Part shown: piece by piece, positions 51,002 through 58,690 of the stretch | Layout: each line of letters starts with the position of its first letter | How positions within the stretch are numbered: the first letter of the stretch is position 1 | Origin: Streptomyces wuyuanensis | GTDB lineage: Bacteria; Actinomycetota; Actinomycetes; Streptomycetales; Streptomycetaceae | DNA length: 64,000 bases | Assembly (NCBI RefSeq): GCF_900103455.1 | Contig: NZ_FNHI01000013.1 | Location: 62,001 to 126,000 of the forward strand | Direction of reading: 5' to 3' | Program-made: the position numbers and the translations under genes | The notes under the pieces: model-generated | Told to the model about the DNA's origin: nothing | Seen by the model: only the letters and a program-made list of their open reading frames with translations | Databases searched by the model: none

Positions 51002-51384
51002 GACGCACCTCCAGGGTGCAGCCTCGCCCGCCGGAGGCCACGGCGCTCGGCGGGTGAACCGACCGTGCGGCCCCCGGGGGCCGTCCGGGCGACCGGCCGC
51101 CCCGCCCGCCGCGAGGTCCGCACGGCGCTCGGGGTCGTCAACGGCCCGCATCGGGCGGGAAGTTACCCATGCCACGTTTTCGCCGCAGATTGAACACCCG
51201 CTCACGGCCCCTCGTTGACCCCGGTAACCGGTGACCCACCCAGACCGGTGAGTGAGCGAGGTCCGCACATGCCCAGCTTCCTTCCGCGCCGTACCCGGCT
51301 CCGCCCGGCGTCCGCGGCCCACCGCACCGAGCCTTCGGCGGACCACGGTCCCCGCCCGCGGCTCACGTACTGAGCGGCCGGCCC
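51002..51384. other. 383-bp divergent intergenic region, no gene seen
   Basis: It lies between the amine oxidase start and the SCO2400-like gene and presumably carries both promoters. A short repeat GGTAAC-CGGTGAC near 51221-51233 is the only symmetry noted. Short open frames here are arginine-rich and unsupported. Confidence 0.5.
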
Positions 51385-52272
51385 ATGGACTACTGCGTAC
51401 CCTGCCGCCGCACCCTCAACGGCGCCGTGACGTGCCCCGAGTGCGGTGCGTACGACTCGGCGATGGCACCCACGGGTGAGATCCCGATGGCGCCCACGGG
51501 TGGGATCCCGGTGGCCGCCACGGGTGGGATTCCGGTGGCCGCCACGGACGTGCCGGAGATCCGGCCCGAGGGGGAAACGGCCACCGGCGGGGCCTCCGAC
51601 GTTGCCCCGGCCCCGGCCGATACGGCCACTCCGCCGGGTCCTTTGGCGACGGCGCCGGCTGTAGCGGCGGCGGCCGTCGCGGCCCCGGTCCGCCACCCCC
51701 GTCCGCGGCGGTGGAGGACGTACGGCGGCCGGACTCTCGCCGCGGCCGCCTTCGCGGTGCTGGGCGGCCTGGGCACGTCCTCCCTGCTGGCCGACGGCTC
51801 CGCCGGCCTCCCACAGGCTGCGCCGAGCCCGGAGCTGCCGTCCTCGGACGGTCCCCGGGAGCACGGCACCGCGGGGCCGACGGCCTCGGCCGCACCGGAA
51901 CGCCCGGCCACCCATCCCGCCAGAGGAGCCGCCCGGGAACGCAACGGCGGTGCGCCCGGGCGCCCTCGGGTCACGCCCCCGTCCGCACGCCCCCCGGCCG
52001 CCCGTACTCCGGCCCCTGTCCCCGACAGCGCTCCGCCGCCCGTGACCGACGGACCGAGCGCTCGCCCCTCGACCGGCCGCCCGGTCCCGTCGCCTTCGCC
52101 GACGGCTCCCACCTCACCGAGCCCCGGCGGCAGTACGGGCGCCTCGCCCACGGGCAGCCCGTCGCCGAGCACCTCGGAGGTGCCGGTGACGGACGCGCTG
52201 CCGGAGCGCGTACCCCTGCCGGCGAGCGTGCGCCGGGGTGTGGCCGGCGGTGCCGTACTCACGGGGAGATGA
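51385..52272 (+). CDS. SCO2400-like zinc-ribbon protein, paralogue of the 30861 gene
   Basis: A 295-residue protein opening with MDYCVPCRRTLNGAVTCPEC, which matches MDYCHQCRRHLNGALACAGC of the paralogue at 30861-31586. After the zinc ribbon comes a repeated segment (APTGEIPMAPTGGIPVAATG) encoded by 24-bp tandem repeats, an acidic linker, a basic stretch (RHPRPRRWRTYGGRT), and one TM segment (LAAAAFAVLGGLGTSSLLA, near residue 122). A long Pro/Ser/Thr-rich extracytoplasmic tail follows, ending VPVTDALPERVPLPASVRRG. Function unknown. Zinc-ribbon/TM/PST-tail layout is shared with the paralogue, but the tails are not alike. Confidence 0.72.
   Translation: MDYCVPCRRTLNGAVTCPECGAYDSAMAPTGEIPMAPTGGIPVAATGGIPVAATDVPEIRPEGETATGGASDVAPAPADTATPPGPLATAPAVAAAAVAAPVRHPRPRRWRTYGGRTLAAAAFAVLGGLGTSSLLADGSAGLPQAAPSPELPSSDGPREHGTAGPTASAAPERPATHPARGAARERNGGAPGRPRVTPPSARPPAARTPAPVPDSAPPPVTDGPSARPSTGRPVPSPSPTAPTSPSPGGSTGASPTGSPSPSTSEVPVTDALPERVPLPASVRRGVAGGAVLTGR
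51463..51534 (+). repeat. three in-frame 24-bp coding repeats
   Basis: Units 51463-51486, 51487-51510 and 51511-51534, plus a partial fourth, encode the 8-residue repeat (M/V)A(P/A)TG(E/G)IP in the cytosolic part of the SCO2400-like protein. Being a multiple of three, copy-number change would keep the frame. Confidence 0.9.
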
Positions 52273-52278
52273 CCGGCC

Positions 52279-52321
52279 GGGCGGGCCCGGTCGCGGCGAC
52301 GTGCTCTTCCCGGGCCCGCCC
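52279..52321. terminator. bidirectional terminator
   Basis: GGGCGGGCCCGG (52279-52290) pairs perfectly with CCGGGCCCGCCC (52310-52321) around a 19-nt loop. It separates the SCO2400-like gene from the convergent end of the Sdp-like operon. Confidence 0.8.
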
Positions 52322-52389
52322 TTCCGGGGTGGCCGCGCACTCGCGCTCATGGCCACGACGTGGGGCGTACGCCGACACGGGTTGTCCGG

Positions 52390-53934
52390 TCAGATCAACG
52401 TCACGACGGCGGCTGCGAGGACAGCGGCGCGACCGGCTACGAAGGGAACGGGCCGAGCAGGTCTCTGCGGCCCCTCTGTGACACCGGCCGCGTCCTCGGT
52501 GTCGCGTAGGCGGAGCAAGAACAGCCACGTTCCGGCAGTCAGCAGAACGAGCCCGACTCCCCATGTCCCCGGTGGCACCGCCAGCCACGCTCCGAGGCGC
52601 CATGTCACGGCGAGCATGCAGATCCCGCAGAGCACGTCGACGGCCATGCGGGTCCGGCAGTGCCGTTCGGGTTGCCGTCGCCGCGCCGCCGTCCACAGAG
52701 CGGGCAGGCCGGCACCCAGGCTGAAGAGCACCGTCAGCGGTCCTCCCCAGGAGGTTTCGTACGAGCGGTCTCCCGCGCCTTCGTCGATCCCCAGAAGACG
52801 CCTTCCGATCGAGTCCACCGGCTTGTCGGTGTTGGACAGGACCACCACCCCCCGGTCAGTGGTGCGATCCAGTGCGACGAATGAAGTGAAGCCGCCTGTC
52901 TCACCGTTGTGCCAGAGGACGTCGCGTCCCTCGGCCCGGCTGATGTTCCAGCCCAGACCGACGTGGTCGGTCGGCCCGAGGGCGTGCAGCGGACGGGTGG
53001 AGTTCACTGCTCCCGGCGCGGCTCCCGTGCTGATGGCACGGAGAAGGAGAGCGAGGTCGCTGCTCGTCGACCAGACGTCGCCCGCGGGCGTGAATCCCGA
53101 CGCCGTCCAGTGATCCATGGCGGGGCCTGACCCCTTCATGCCACTGGCGCTGCGCCTGGGAATGTCTTCGGCTCGCTGGACGACACCCGTGTTCTTCATT
53201 CCCAGAGGACCGATGACCTCCTCTTGGAGGAGCTCTTCGTAGGGCGCTCCGACCACGCGCGCGGCGGTCTGTCCCGCCAAAGCAACTCCGAGGTTGGAGT
53301 ACACGTAATTTCCCGGCGCACCGAGCGGGGCGTTCGCTGCGGCGGAGAAGACGTCCTGCTCGGTGAGTCCGTGGTACGGATCGCGGCCGAGGAGGCGCAA
53401 CTCCAGATCTCTGCGAGTGGTGTCGAGGCCGGCAGGCATGGGGCCGAGTCCGGAGCGATGGGTGAGCAGGTCCGTCAGCGTCACCGAGGCGAGCGCGGGA
53501 TCGGAGAAATACGTGCGTGGAAGCAGGTCGCCCAACGGTTTGCCGATGTCCAACCGGCGCTTGTCCGCCAGCGAGGACAACAGCATGCCCGTCATGGGCT
53601 TGCCGATGGAACCCACCTCGAAGACCGTGCTCTCCCCGACTGCCGGATGCTCGCGGTTGCCGGAGTCGCCCAGCCCGGCGAAGGCCGTACGTCCACGGTC
53701 GACGACCGCGACCGAGAGGCCGCGGAATCCATCCGCGTCGCTTACGGCCGCGCGCACACGCGCGGCCAGCGCCGGGTCCCCCGTGGTGGCCTTCCCCAGC
53801 CGGGGCGGCTGGGGAAGACAGACGAGCCAGGCAGTGGCCGCCATCGCCACCAGACAGAGACTCAGGAGGAGGCACTGGGCTCTGCGCTCCTGCACCGGAC
53901 ACCTCTTGACGCGGACCCACTGTGGGCCAAGCAT
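52390..53934 (-). CDS. membrane-anchored serine hydrolase, last gene of Sdp-like operon
   Basis: A 514-residue protein. One N-terminal TM (CLLLSLCLVAMAATAWLVCL, ~20-40) exports a beta-lactamase-fold domain (~50-390) with SxxK motif SIGK (in FEVGSIGKPMTGML), tyrosine motif YSN (NYVYSNLGVALAGQ), HRSGLGPMPAG and HNGETGGFTSFVALD. The C-terminal ~120 residues carry about three to four TM segments (LTVLFSLGAGLPALWT, LCGICMLAVTWRLGAWL, WGVGLVLLTAGTWLFLL, AAVLAAAVVTLI). It starts 22 nt after the HTTM gene, with AGAGAGG upstream, so it is the fourth gene of the operon. Its link to peptide maturation or to immunity is inferred from position only; DD-peptidase/esterase activity is the family norm. Confidence 0.85.
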   Translation of the reverse strand: MLGPQWVRVKRCPVQERRAQCLLLSLCLVAMAATAWLVCLPQPPRLGKATTGDPALAARVRAAVSDADGFRGLSVAVVDRGRTAFAGLGDSGNREHPAVGESTVFEVGSIGKPMTGMLLSSLADKRRLDIGKPLGDLLPRTYFSDPALASVTLTDLLTHRSGLGPMPAGLDTTRRDLELRLLGRDPYHGLTEQDVFSAAANAPLGAPGNYVYSNLGVALAGQTAARVVGAPYEELLQEEVIGPLGMKNTGVVQRAEDIPRRSASGMKGSGPAMDHWTASGFTPAGDVWSTSSDLALLLRAISTGAAPGAVNSTRPLHALGPTDHVGLGWNISRAEGRDVLWHNGETGGFTSFVALDRTTDRGVVVLSNTDKPVDSIGRRLLGIDEGAGDRSYETSWGGPLTVLFSLGAGLPALWTAARRRQPERHCRTRMAVDVLCGICMLAVTWRLGAWLAVPPGTWGVGLVLLTAGTWLFLLRLRDTEDAAGVTEGPQRPARPVPFVAGRAAVLAAAVVTLI

Positions 53935-53956
53935 GCTCGCCTCTCTTGATGTCGGC

Positions 53957-54949
53957 TCAGGTCGTGACCGAGAGCGCCTTCCGGAACCGGTGGAGGAATG
54001 CGCGGACGCGACGGTAGTGATCGTCGCCCATGATGAGGAGTTCGAGCCCGATCATGGTCAACGAGAAGGTGATGAGGCCGGCCATGTGAATGGCGATTCC
54101 CAGGTGCAGCAGCACACCTCCGGCAACGGCGAATGGCCGTAGTGCGCGATTGAGCAGGAGGAACGTGAACGCCAGTTGGAAGAACACCGTTCCATAGGTC
54201 ATGAGGACCACCAGGAAGGCGTTCTCGTACAGGAGATTGTTCACTCCGGGCCAGCCGAACTCATTGACTCGCAGAATGTAGTAGAGGGCCGTTCCGTCCT
54301 GCCAGTGCCGGCCTTGGACCTTGTACATGCCCGAAACCAGGTAGACGGTGCAGACCTGCAGGGTGACGGCGAGAAGTCCGGCGTGGTGGAGGAGCGATCC
54401 GATCCGGTGCCGTACCGCTTCGGTGTCCGCGTCGGGCAACTTCCGCTCGGCACGTTTCCGCGCGTCCAGGGAGAGGCGTGCACCCGAGTCCACGAAGATC
54501 ATGAATACGAGGACGATGGAGGTGACGTTGTCACCACCGTCCATCAGCATGGGGTTCCTCTGGTACAGCGACCAGAGGAATACATAGTGGACAACCGTCA
54601 TGACACGGGTGTGCCAGCCGAGGGTGAACAGCAGGGCCGCCAGCATGCCGGCGTGGAAGAGCAGTTCGAACCAGATGTCGGACCTGCCGAGGGAGTACAG
54701 CGAGAACGTGCCGCCCTGGTCGGGGTCGACGAAGTTCTGCCACGGCCAGACGCCTTCCGGGCCCCAGAGGTATCCGCGGTCGAGGTAGTCCCGCACATAG
54801 AAGTAGAGCCCGACCGATCCGAGCGTGATGCGCGTGAGAGCCGCCCCGACGAGCGCACGACGCGTCCTGGAATACTCATCCAGCCTCGAATAGAAGGCCG
54901 TCCGCACCCGCAGCACGGCTGAAAACATGTCCGCTCTCAACTGATTCAT
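53957..54949 (-). CDS. HTTM-domain membrane protein, SdpB-like
   Basis: A 330-residue integral membrane protein with about eight TM segments. Vitamin-K-dependent-carboxylase-like HTTM features are present: ALTRITLGSVGLYFYVRDYL, FELLFHAGMLAALLFTLGWH, VVHYVFLWSLYQRNPMLMDG and a following GDNV motif, QVCTVYLVSGMYKVQGRHWQ, and ALRPFAVAGGVLLHLGIAIH. Bacillus SdpB has this HTTM fold and is needed, with SdpA, to turn pre-SdpC into the active SDP toxin. The gene starts 2 nt after the DUF5819 stop (TGATCATG), so the two are translationally coupled. This fits an SdpAB-type maturation pair, although no biochemical role is proven for the actinobacterial version. Confidence 0.85.
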   Translation of the reverse strand: MNQLRADMFSAVLRVRTAFYSRLDEYSRTRRALVGAALTRITLGSVGLYFYVRDYLDRGYLWGPEGVWPWQNFVDPDQGGTFSLYSLGRSDIWFELLFHAGMLAALLFTLGWHTRVMTVVHYVFLWSLYQRNPMLMDGGDNVTSIVLVFMIFVDSGARLSLDARKRAERKLPDADTEAVRHRIGSLLHHAGLLAVTLQVCTVYLVSGMYKVQGRHWQDGTALYYILRVNEFGWPGVNNLLYENAFLVVLMTYGTVFFQLAFTFLLLNRALRPFAVAGGVLLHLGIAIHMAGLITFSLTMIGLELLIMGDDHYRRVRAFLHRFRKALSVTT

Positions 54950-54951
54950 GA

Positions 54952-55671
54952 TCACTTCGTGACCTTCACAGGCTTCATCCAAGCCAGGTCGTAGTAGGTG
55001 ACTTTCCCCTTGGCCTCCCTGACATGCCGCTGCGAGAAGCGCGGGTACTCGTTGGAGACGACGCGTATCTGGATCTCCTCCACCGCGTTCCCCCACCGCT
55101 TCTTCGCCTCGGAGGTCGCGAGGGCCCGGGCGAATCGCGTGGCGTTTTCGTACGCGCTCTTCTCGGCCGAGCTGAGGGGCGGATCCTCCGCCCCCTTCTC
55201 CCTCTTGGCACCGTCCGACTGCTCGTCGTCCTTCTGGTCACGGATCTTCTGCAGCACGGGGTCGGGCCACGACTCGAGTTGCGCCTTCACTCCGGTGGGC
55301 AGGCGGTCGACCCTGGCCGGCCACATACGCTCACCATGGATCTTGGTGATGTGCGGCGTCGTGACATCGGCCCATTCAGTGACGCGGAGGCCTCCCTCCG
55401 ACCGGACCTTGGAACGCACGAGGATCCCCGAATCCGTGTCGACCGGGTCCGGGGCAAAGAGATGCCAGTCCTGACTGAAGAAGGGGGACATGTAGCCGAC
55501 GATCACTTCATCAAGATCTCTTTTGACGGGATTGAACGGAGTGTTGTACAGCGCGGTCATGATGAAATGGAATGCCAATACCGCCGAGATCCCCGCACCG
55601 GCAAGCACAACGGGTATCCGACGCGACCTGCGCCAGGCCACCAAGGGCCGGGGTCCACTCATTCGATCCAC
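54952..55671 (-). CDS. DUF5819 membrane protein, SdpA-like
   Basis: A 239-residue protein with one N-terminal TM (RIPVVLAGAGISAVLAFHFI, ~20-40). Then comes the conserved region MTALYNTPFNPVKRDLDEVI and YMSPFFSQDWHLFAPDPVDT (QxWxLFAPxP hallmark), and an extracytoplasmic domain ending QRHVREAKGKVTYYDLAWMK. SdpA of Bacillus likewise carries an N-terminal TM and the W-x-FAP motif. A GTG at 55671 is used; an ATG at 55662 with GGAAG upstream is an equal alternative. It lies 72 nt after the precursor gene, with a hairpin between, and is coupled to the HTTM gene. Confidence 0.82.
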   Translation of the reverse strand: MDRMSGPRPLVAWRRSRRIPVVLAGAGISAVLAFHFIMTALYNTPFNPVKRDLDEVIVGYMSPFFSQDWHLFAPDPVDTDSGILVRSKVRSEGGLRVTEWADVTTPHITKIHGERMWPARVDRLPTGVKAQLESWPDPVLQKIRDQKDDEQSDGAKREKGAEDPPLSSAEKSAYENATRFARALATSEAKKRWGNAVEEIQIRVVSNEYPRFSQRHVREAKGKVTYYDLAWMKPVKVTK

Positions 55672-55699
55672 TTCCGTTCGTCCTCAGGCCTCGAAGTGC

Positions 55700-55735
55700 C
55701 GCCGGTGCGGGAGCAGAAGCACCCCCGCACCGGCG
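55700..55735 (-). terminator. intra-operon hairpin behind the precursor gene
   Basis: A 12-bp perfect stem (55700-55711 with 55724-55735; core CCGGTGCGGG/CCCGCACCGG) closes a 12-nt loop, 8 bp after the precursor stop and 28 bp before the DUF5819 start. Partial termination here would give more precursor than processing-gene mRNA, as is common for bacteriocin operons. It may also protect the precursor mRNA 3' end. Confidence 0.65.
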
Positions 55736-55743
55736 CTGCGCAA

Positions 55744-56100
55744 TTAGTCGAACGCGCGGTCGAGGTCGATCTCGACGTCGTTCGTCACCGGCGCTCCACC
55801 CCGCATGAAGTAGCCCTTCGGGGCCTTGCCGTACTGCTTCTTCGCCCTGGACGTCGCGACCTCGTAGGCAGCACTGCCGAGGAAGGAACCCGCGGCCTTC
55901 TTCGCGATCTCCTTCCACGCGGCCCTGGGCTCGGCCTTCACGACCTTCTGGTCAGGACCCTGCGCAGCCGCCCGGAAAGCAGCGGCAGTGGTCTCCTCCG
56001 CCGGAGTTGCGGAGTTCGTCGCCGAGGCGCTCGTGGCCACGGCCACCGTGGCGACGGCTGCGACGACACCGGCAGCGACAAAGGACTTGATTCGCTTCAT
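55744..56100 (-). CDS. small secreted precursor, candidate SDP-like peptide toxin
   Basis: A 118-residue protein with a clear signal peptide (MKRIKSFVAAGVVAAVATVA, then VATSASA, cleavage near residue 27). The mature part is TNSATPAEETTAAAFRAAAQ, then a basic amphipathic middle KEIAKKAAGSFLGSAAYEVA and TSRAKKQYGKAPKGYF, and an acidic tail DVEIDLDRAFD. It has no cysteine and no recognised domain. It is the first gene of the operon, just as pre-SdpC is the substrate of SdpAB (in Bacillus sdpC is downstream). It has no visible sequence similarity to SdpC and is shorter. The name is positional inference. A hydrophobic GSFLGSAAYEVA core flanked by lysines is the likeliest membrane-active segment. 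Confidence 0.7.
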   Translation of the reverse strand: MKRIKSFVAAGVVAAVATVAVATSASATNSATPAEETTAAAFRAAAQGPDQKVVKAEPRAAWKEIAKKAAGSFLGSAAYEVATSRAKKQYGKAPKGYFMRGGAPVTNDVEIDLDRAFD

Positions 56101-57045
56101 TCTTTTTCCCTATGGATCGAAACTGCAGCCCAAAGGACGCAGTAAAAGTTCCGCCCTCACGCTTCCGGGCGGCGAATGGAACAATACGGATCGGATGAGA
56201 TTTTTCCAGGCCTGAACCCGAGAACCACGTCACGCAGACAACAGGTATTCAGGCATGCCGAAATGACCGAATCCACAGAAAGGTCTGCAAAGGATCGGCG
56301 CCAGACCCCAACGAGGGGAGGAAAAATCTGACGCGTTGCCCGGCGATGCACGAAGGAACCTACGCGAATGCGAAATCCGAGGTTCAGGTGGACAGCAGAG
56401 CGAAAGTCGCACCGCTTACGCGACTCGCCAGAGCGGCGGACCCGGCCGCCACACCACGGCGGACACAGGTGACGACGCGCCCACCGGCACTCATCCGGAC
56501 CGCCGGGCAGATGGTTCTACGAGATGGCTCTATGAGAGGTGCGCGCCCATACGCACGACGGAGCGCGCACGCCGTAGCCACGAGCGCCCCACGCCGACGG
56601 CAGCGGATGAGTGACGAGTCCGCCGCCCATGCCCGGGCATGACGAATGAGTCGGAAGCGGTCGCTGAGGCGACGCAGGTGTTCTGATGGATCAACTGCAC
56701 GTTCTTCCCTGTCACGAAGGCAGGGGGCAGCCGTGTGTTCGGCTGTGCTTGAGTGCACGTGGTCAGCGCGCACAACTCCCCGTTGCTGCTTGCACAGCGT
56801 CGCTGGTCGGGCGACGCCTGCAGAAGGTTATTCAGCCACCTCCACCTTGATCAAGTTTGATCGCTGTGCGCTTCGTCACCAGCCTGACCTTGATCGCTCA
56901 CGTGTATGGTTCTCGACTCGGACGCCGTCTGGCCGAGCTGTGCCGACACAGCCCTGCGGGGCTCATGCCCCCTCTGTCCCCTGGACGGCGCTGTCCCGGC
57001 GAGATGCGACGCAGGGCCCAAATCCCGCAGGAGGCGAAGGAATTC
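56101..57045. other. 945-bp region without a supported gene
   Basis: This holds the presumed promoter of the Sdp-like operon and a stretch of composition lower in GC than the chromosome to the left. A 129-residue minus-strand open frame (56384-56773) exists but shows no domain, no good ribosome-binding site and an arginine-rich composition. The segment around 56848-56864 has TTGATCAAGTTTGATCG, a partial inverted repeat that could be a regulatory site. I see no other structure. Confidence 0.5.
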
Positions 57046-57270
57046 ATGACGGAAGTTCGTGCCGAGGAGCGCCGGCCATCGCGTGCTCTGCAGCGGCTCG
57101 GAGGGCTCCTCGGGGTGACTTGGTTCACGTTCCTGACGTTCTCGGACCCGGACCGGCCTCTCTGGCTCCGAGTCGGTTACGCGGTCACCGCTCTCGTCTT
57201 CGCGGCGGGGACGACGGCCGAGCTCGTGACGGCCGGCCGCCGCCGGTTCCGGGCGACGGAGAGCGACTGA
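57046..57270 (+). CDS. small two-TM membrane protein
   Basis: A 74-residue protein: a charged lead (TEVRAEERRPSRALQRL), TM1 (GGLLGVTWFTFLTF), a short loop (SDPDRPLWL), TM2 (VGYAVTALVFAAGTTAELV), and a basic tail (TAGRRRFRATESD). A GGAGGCGAAGGAATTC ribosome-binding site precedes the ATG, and this start is favoured over an in-frame upstream extension that reads as non-protein. I do not recognise it. It is near the Sdp-like operon and could be an immunity-type protein (SdpI is also multi-TM, but larger), though it is on the opposite strand and 946 bp from the operon. Confidence 0.6.
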   Translation: MTEVRAEERRPSRALQRLGGLLGVTWFTFLTFSDPDRPLWLRVGYAVTALVFAAGTTAELVTAGRRRFRATESD

Positions 57271-57885
57271 GGCCCGGTACCTCCCTCCGGACATTGCCTG
57301 CCCGCGCGTCAAGCGGGTCGTGAGCATGGCGGGTGGGTGTGCACGGAGTTCCTTCCACGCGTCGGCACGACGCCCTGGCGCAGATCGCGGCCGGCTCCGG
57401 TGTCCGTGTCGGTGGCGCCCACACCTGCAGGGCCGCGGTGATCGGCCCGCACGGCAGCGCGAAACGATCGATGCCGCCCTGCCCCCCGGCTCTCTGCGCC
57501 CCGTGGGCGTGGGCCGGCTCGCCCTCGTGGACGTACGGGTGCCTGCGCACCGGTCCCCGGCGCGCGGTCGGCGAGCCGGGTCCTGCGCCACCAGGAGATG
57601 CCCTGATCGTCCACCTTGCGCCCGAGCAGCAGGGCCGGCCCCGATGAGCGGGTGGGGCCGCGTCTCGCGCTCCCGCGGTAGCCGGCGAAGCAGGGCTCGC
57701 CCTCGTGGCCCGAGGGTCACTTTCTGTGGCCGGAAGGGTCACTGTTGCGTTGGACATGTTGTCTCCTGGCGATAGGAGCACCTTCTTGTCCAGTTTTGGC
57801 CTGTGCCGCGGGACTTGCGGACCTGGACTCACCTCCCGGCCATGGAGCCCGCGGATCAGGACCAGGCTGGAGGCCGCCGACTTCT
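57271..57885. other. 615-bp region, possibly decayed coding DNA
   Basis: A minus-strand frame beginning MSNATVTLPATESDPRATRA near 57755 has a good ribosome-binding site (GGAGACAAC), but the reading soon turns arginine/proline-rich and frame-shifted. I suspect a decayed gene but cannot name it. No repeats or RNA genes are seen. Confidence 0.4.
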
Positions 57886-57926
57886 TATACAATGGATCAG
57901 GTATACTGATATACGCCGTCGTATAC
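57886..57926. promoter_or_regulatory. VapB operator/promoter with GTATAC repeats
   Basis: GTATA-CTGA-TATAC (57901-57914) is a perfect 5-4-5 inverted repeat, with another GTATAC at 57921-57926 and TTATACAA just before. This AT-rich island directly precedes the antitoxin gene. Autoregulation by the VapBC complex through such palindromes is the known pattern; TATACT can serve as the -10. Confidence 0.7.
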
Positions 57927-57939
57927 AAGGGGAGTCGCC

Positions 57940-58155
57940 GTGAGCCGAACTGTCATCGACCTCGACGACGAGGCACTGGAAGCCGCCGCCAGGGAACTCG
58001 GCACCACCACCAAGCGCGACACGATCAACACCGCCCTGCGCGAGGTCACCGCTCGCTACCGGCGCCTGCGCGCACTCGAAGACGCCCGGCAACTGGTGGC
58101 CGACGGAGCCCTGGACCTCGACATCCTTCTGGACAAGAGCCAGTACCGGCCGTGA
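57940..58155 (+). CDS. vapB: type II antitoxin, VapB family
   Basis: A 71-residue protein with an N-terminal ribbon-helix-helix (SRTVIDLDDEALEAAARELG, then TTTKRDTINTALREVTARYR), which binds the GTATAC operator. The C-terminal acidic/hydrophobic tail (LVADGALDLDILLDKSQYRP) is what wraps the toxin. The start is GTG with GGGGAG upstream. Its stop overlaps the toxin's start (GTGA). Confidence 0.92.
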   Translation: MSRTVIDLDDEALEAAARELGTTTKRDTINTALREVTARYRRLRALEDARQLVADGALDLDILLDKSQYRP

Positions 58156-58565
58156 CCGCCGCCGACTACCTCATCGACACCTCCGCCCTCGCCCGCGTCC
58201 TTCTCGCCCGGAACACGGCCGAGTGGGACGACAGGATCGCTGCCGGCCTCGTCGCGATCTGCGACATCACGGAACTTGAGGTCCTCTATTCCGCCCGCTC
58301 TTCCGCGGACCGCGCACGACTGAAGGCGGCACTCGACGCCCACTACGTGTGGTGTCCGATGCCGGACGGCATCTATCGCCGCTCCCGCGTGGTCCAGGAA
58401 CAGCTCACCGCGAAGGGCGAACACCGCAGCGCGGGCCCGGTCGACCTCCTGGTCGCAGCCGCCGCCGAAGAAGCGGGCCTCACCCTGCTCCACTACGACC
58501 GCGACTTCGAAACCATCGCCCGGACCACGGGACAGCCGGTACGCACGATCGACCTCAGACAGTGA
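58152..58565 (+). CDS. vapC: type II toxin, VapC PIN-domain ribonuclease
   Basis: A 137-residue PIN-domain RNase. Acidic residues are in YLIDTSALARVLLARNTAEW (first Asp), AICDITELEVLYSARSSADR (Glu), GPVDLLVAAAAEEAGLTLLH (Asp) and YDRDFETIARTTGQPV (Asp), the standard Mg2+-binding set. It cuts RNA, in many VapCs tRNA or rRNA loops, when the antitoxin is degraded. The GTG start overlaps the antitoxin stop by 4 nt. Confidence 0.93.
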   Translation: MTAADYLIDTSALARVLLARNTAEWDDRIAAGLVAICDITELEVLYSARSSADRARLKAALDAHYVWCPMPDGIYRRSRVVQEQLTAKGEHRSAGPVDLLVAAAAEEAGLTLLHYDRDFETIARTTGQPVRTIDLRQ

Positions 58566-58578
58566 TCCCTTTCCAACC

Positions 58579-58690
58579 TCACATTGAGGCGTGGTAAAGG
58601 ACGAGGACGGCCTCGGCGATCGCGGTGACGCGGTTGCTCCGCGGCAGACTTTCCGCAGCAGGCGCCAGCCCTTGAGGGTGGCGCCTGCTC
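58579..58690 (-). pseudogene. transposase 3' remnant (IS5-family-like C-terminus)
   Basis: Minus-strand frames give ATLKGWRLLRK (about 58690-58655) and then, after a frame change, SNRVTAIAEAVLVLYHASM with a stop at 58579. This KGWRLLRK...VLVLYHAS ending is one I associate with IS5-type actinobacterial transposases. Nothing upstream of it is transposase-like, and no terminal inverted repeats were found, so only the 3' end survives. Confidence 0.5.

Noticed and set aside
51252..51479. 75-residue plus-strand open frame before the SCO2400-like gene
   Set aside because: Overlaps the zinc-ribbon gene in another frame and has no supporting features.
56384..56773. 129-residue minus-strand open frame upstream of the Sdp-like operon
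   Set aside because: No ribosome-binding site, no domain, arginine-rich; more likely promoter/spacer or decayed DNA.
57046..57270. Small two-TM protein as an SdpI-like immunity protein
   Set aside because: Too small and on the opposite strand, with no SdpI motif; kept as a hypothetical protein only.
57185..57928. 247-residue minus-strand open frame starting near the VapB promoter
   Set aside because: Only its internal MSNATVTLPATESDP start looks gene-like; the rest is compositionally odd, and I could not name a family. Reported only as possible decayed coding DNA.
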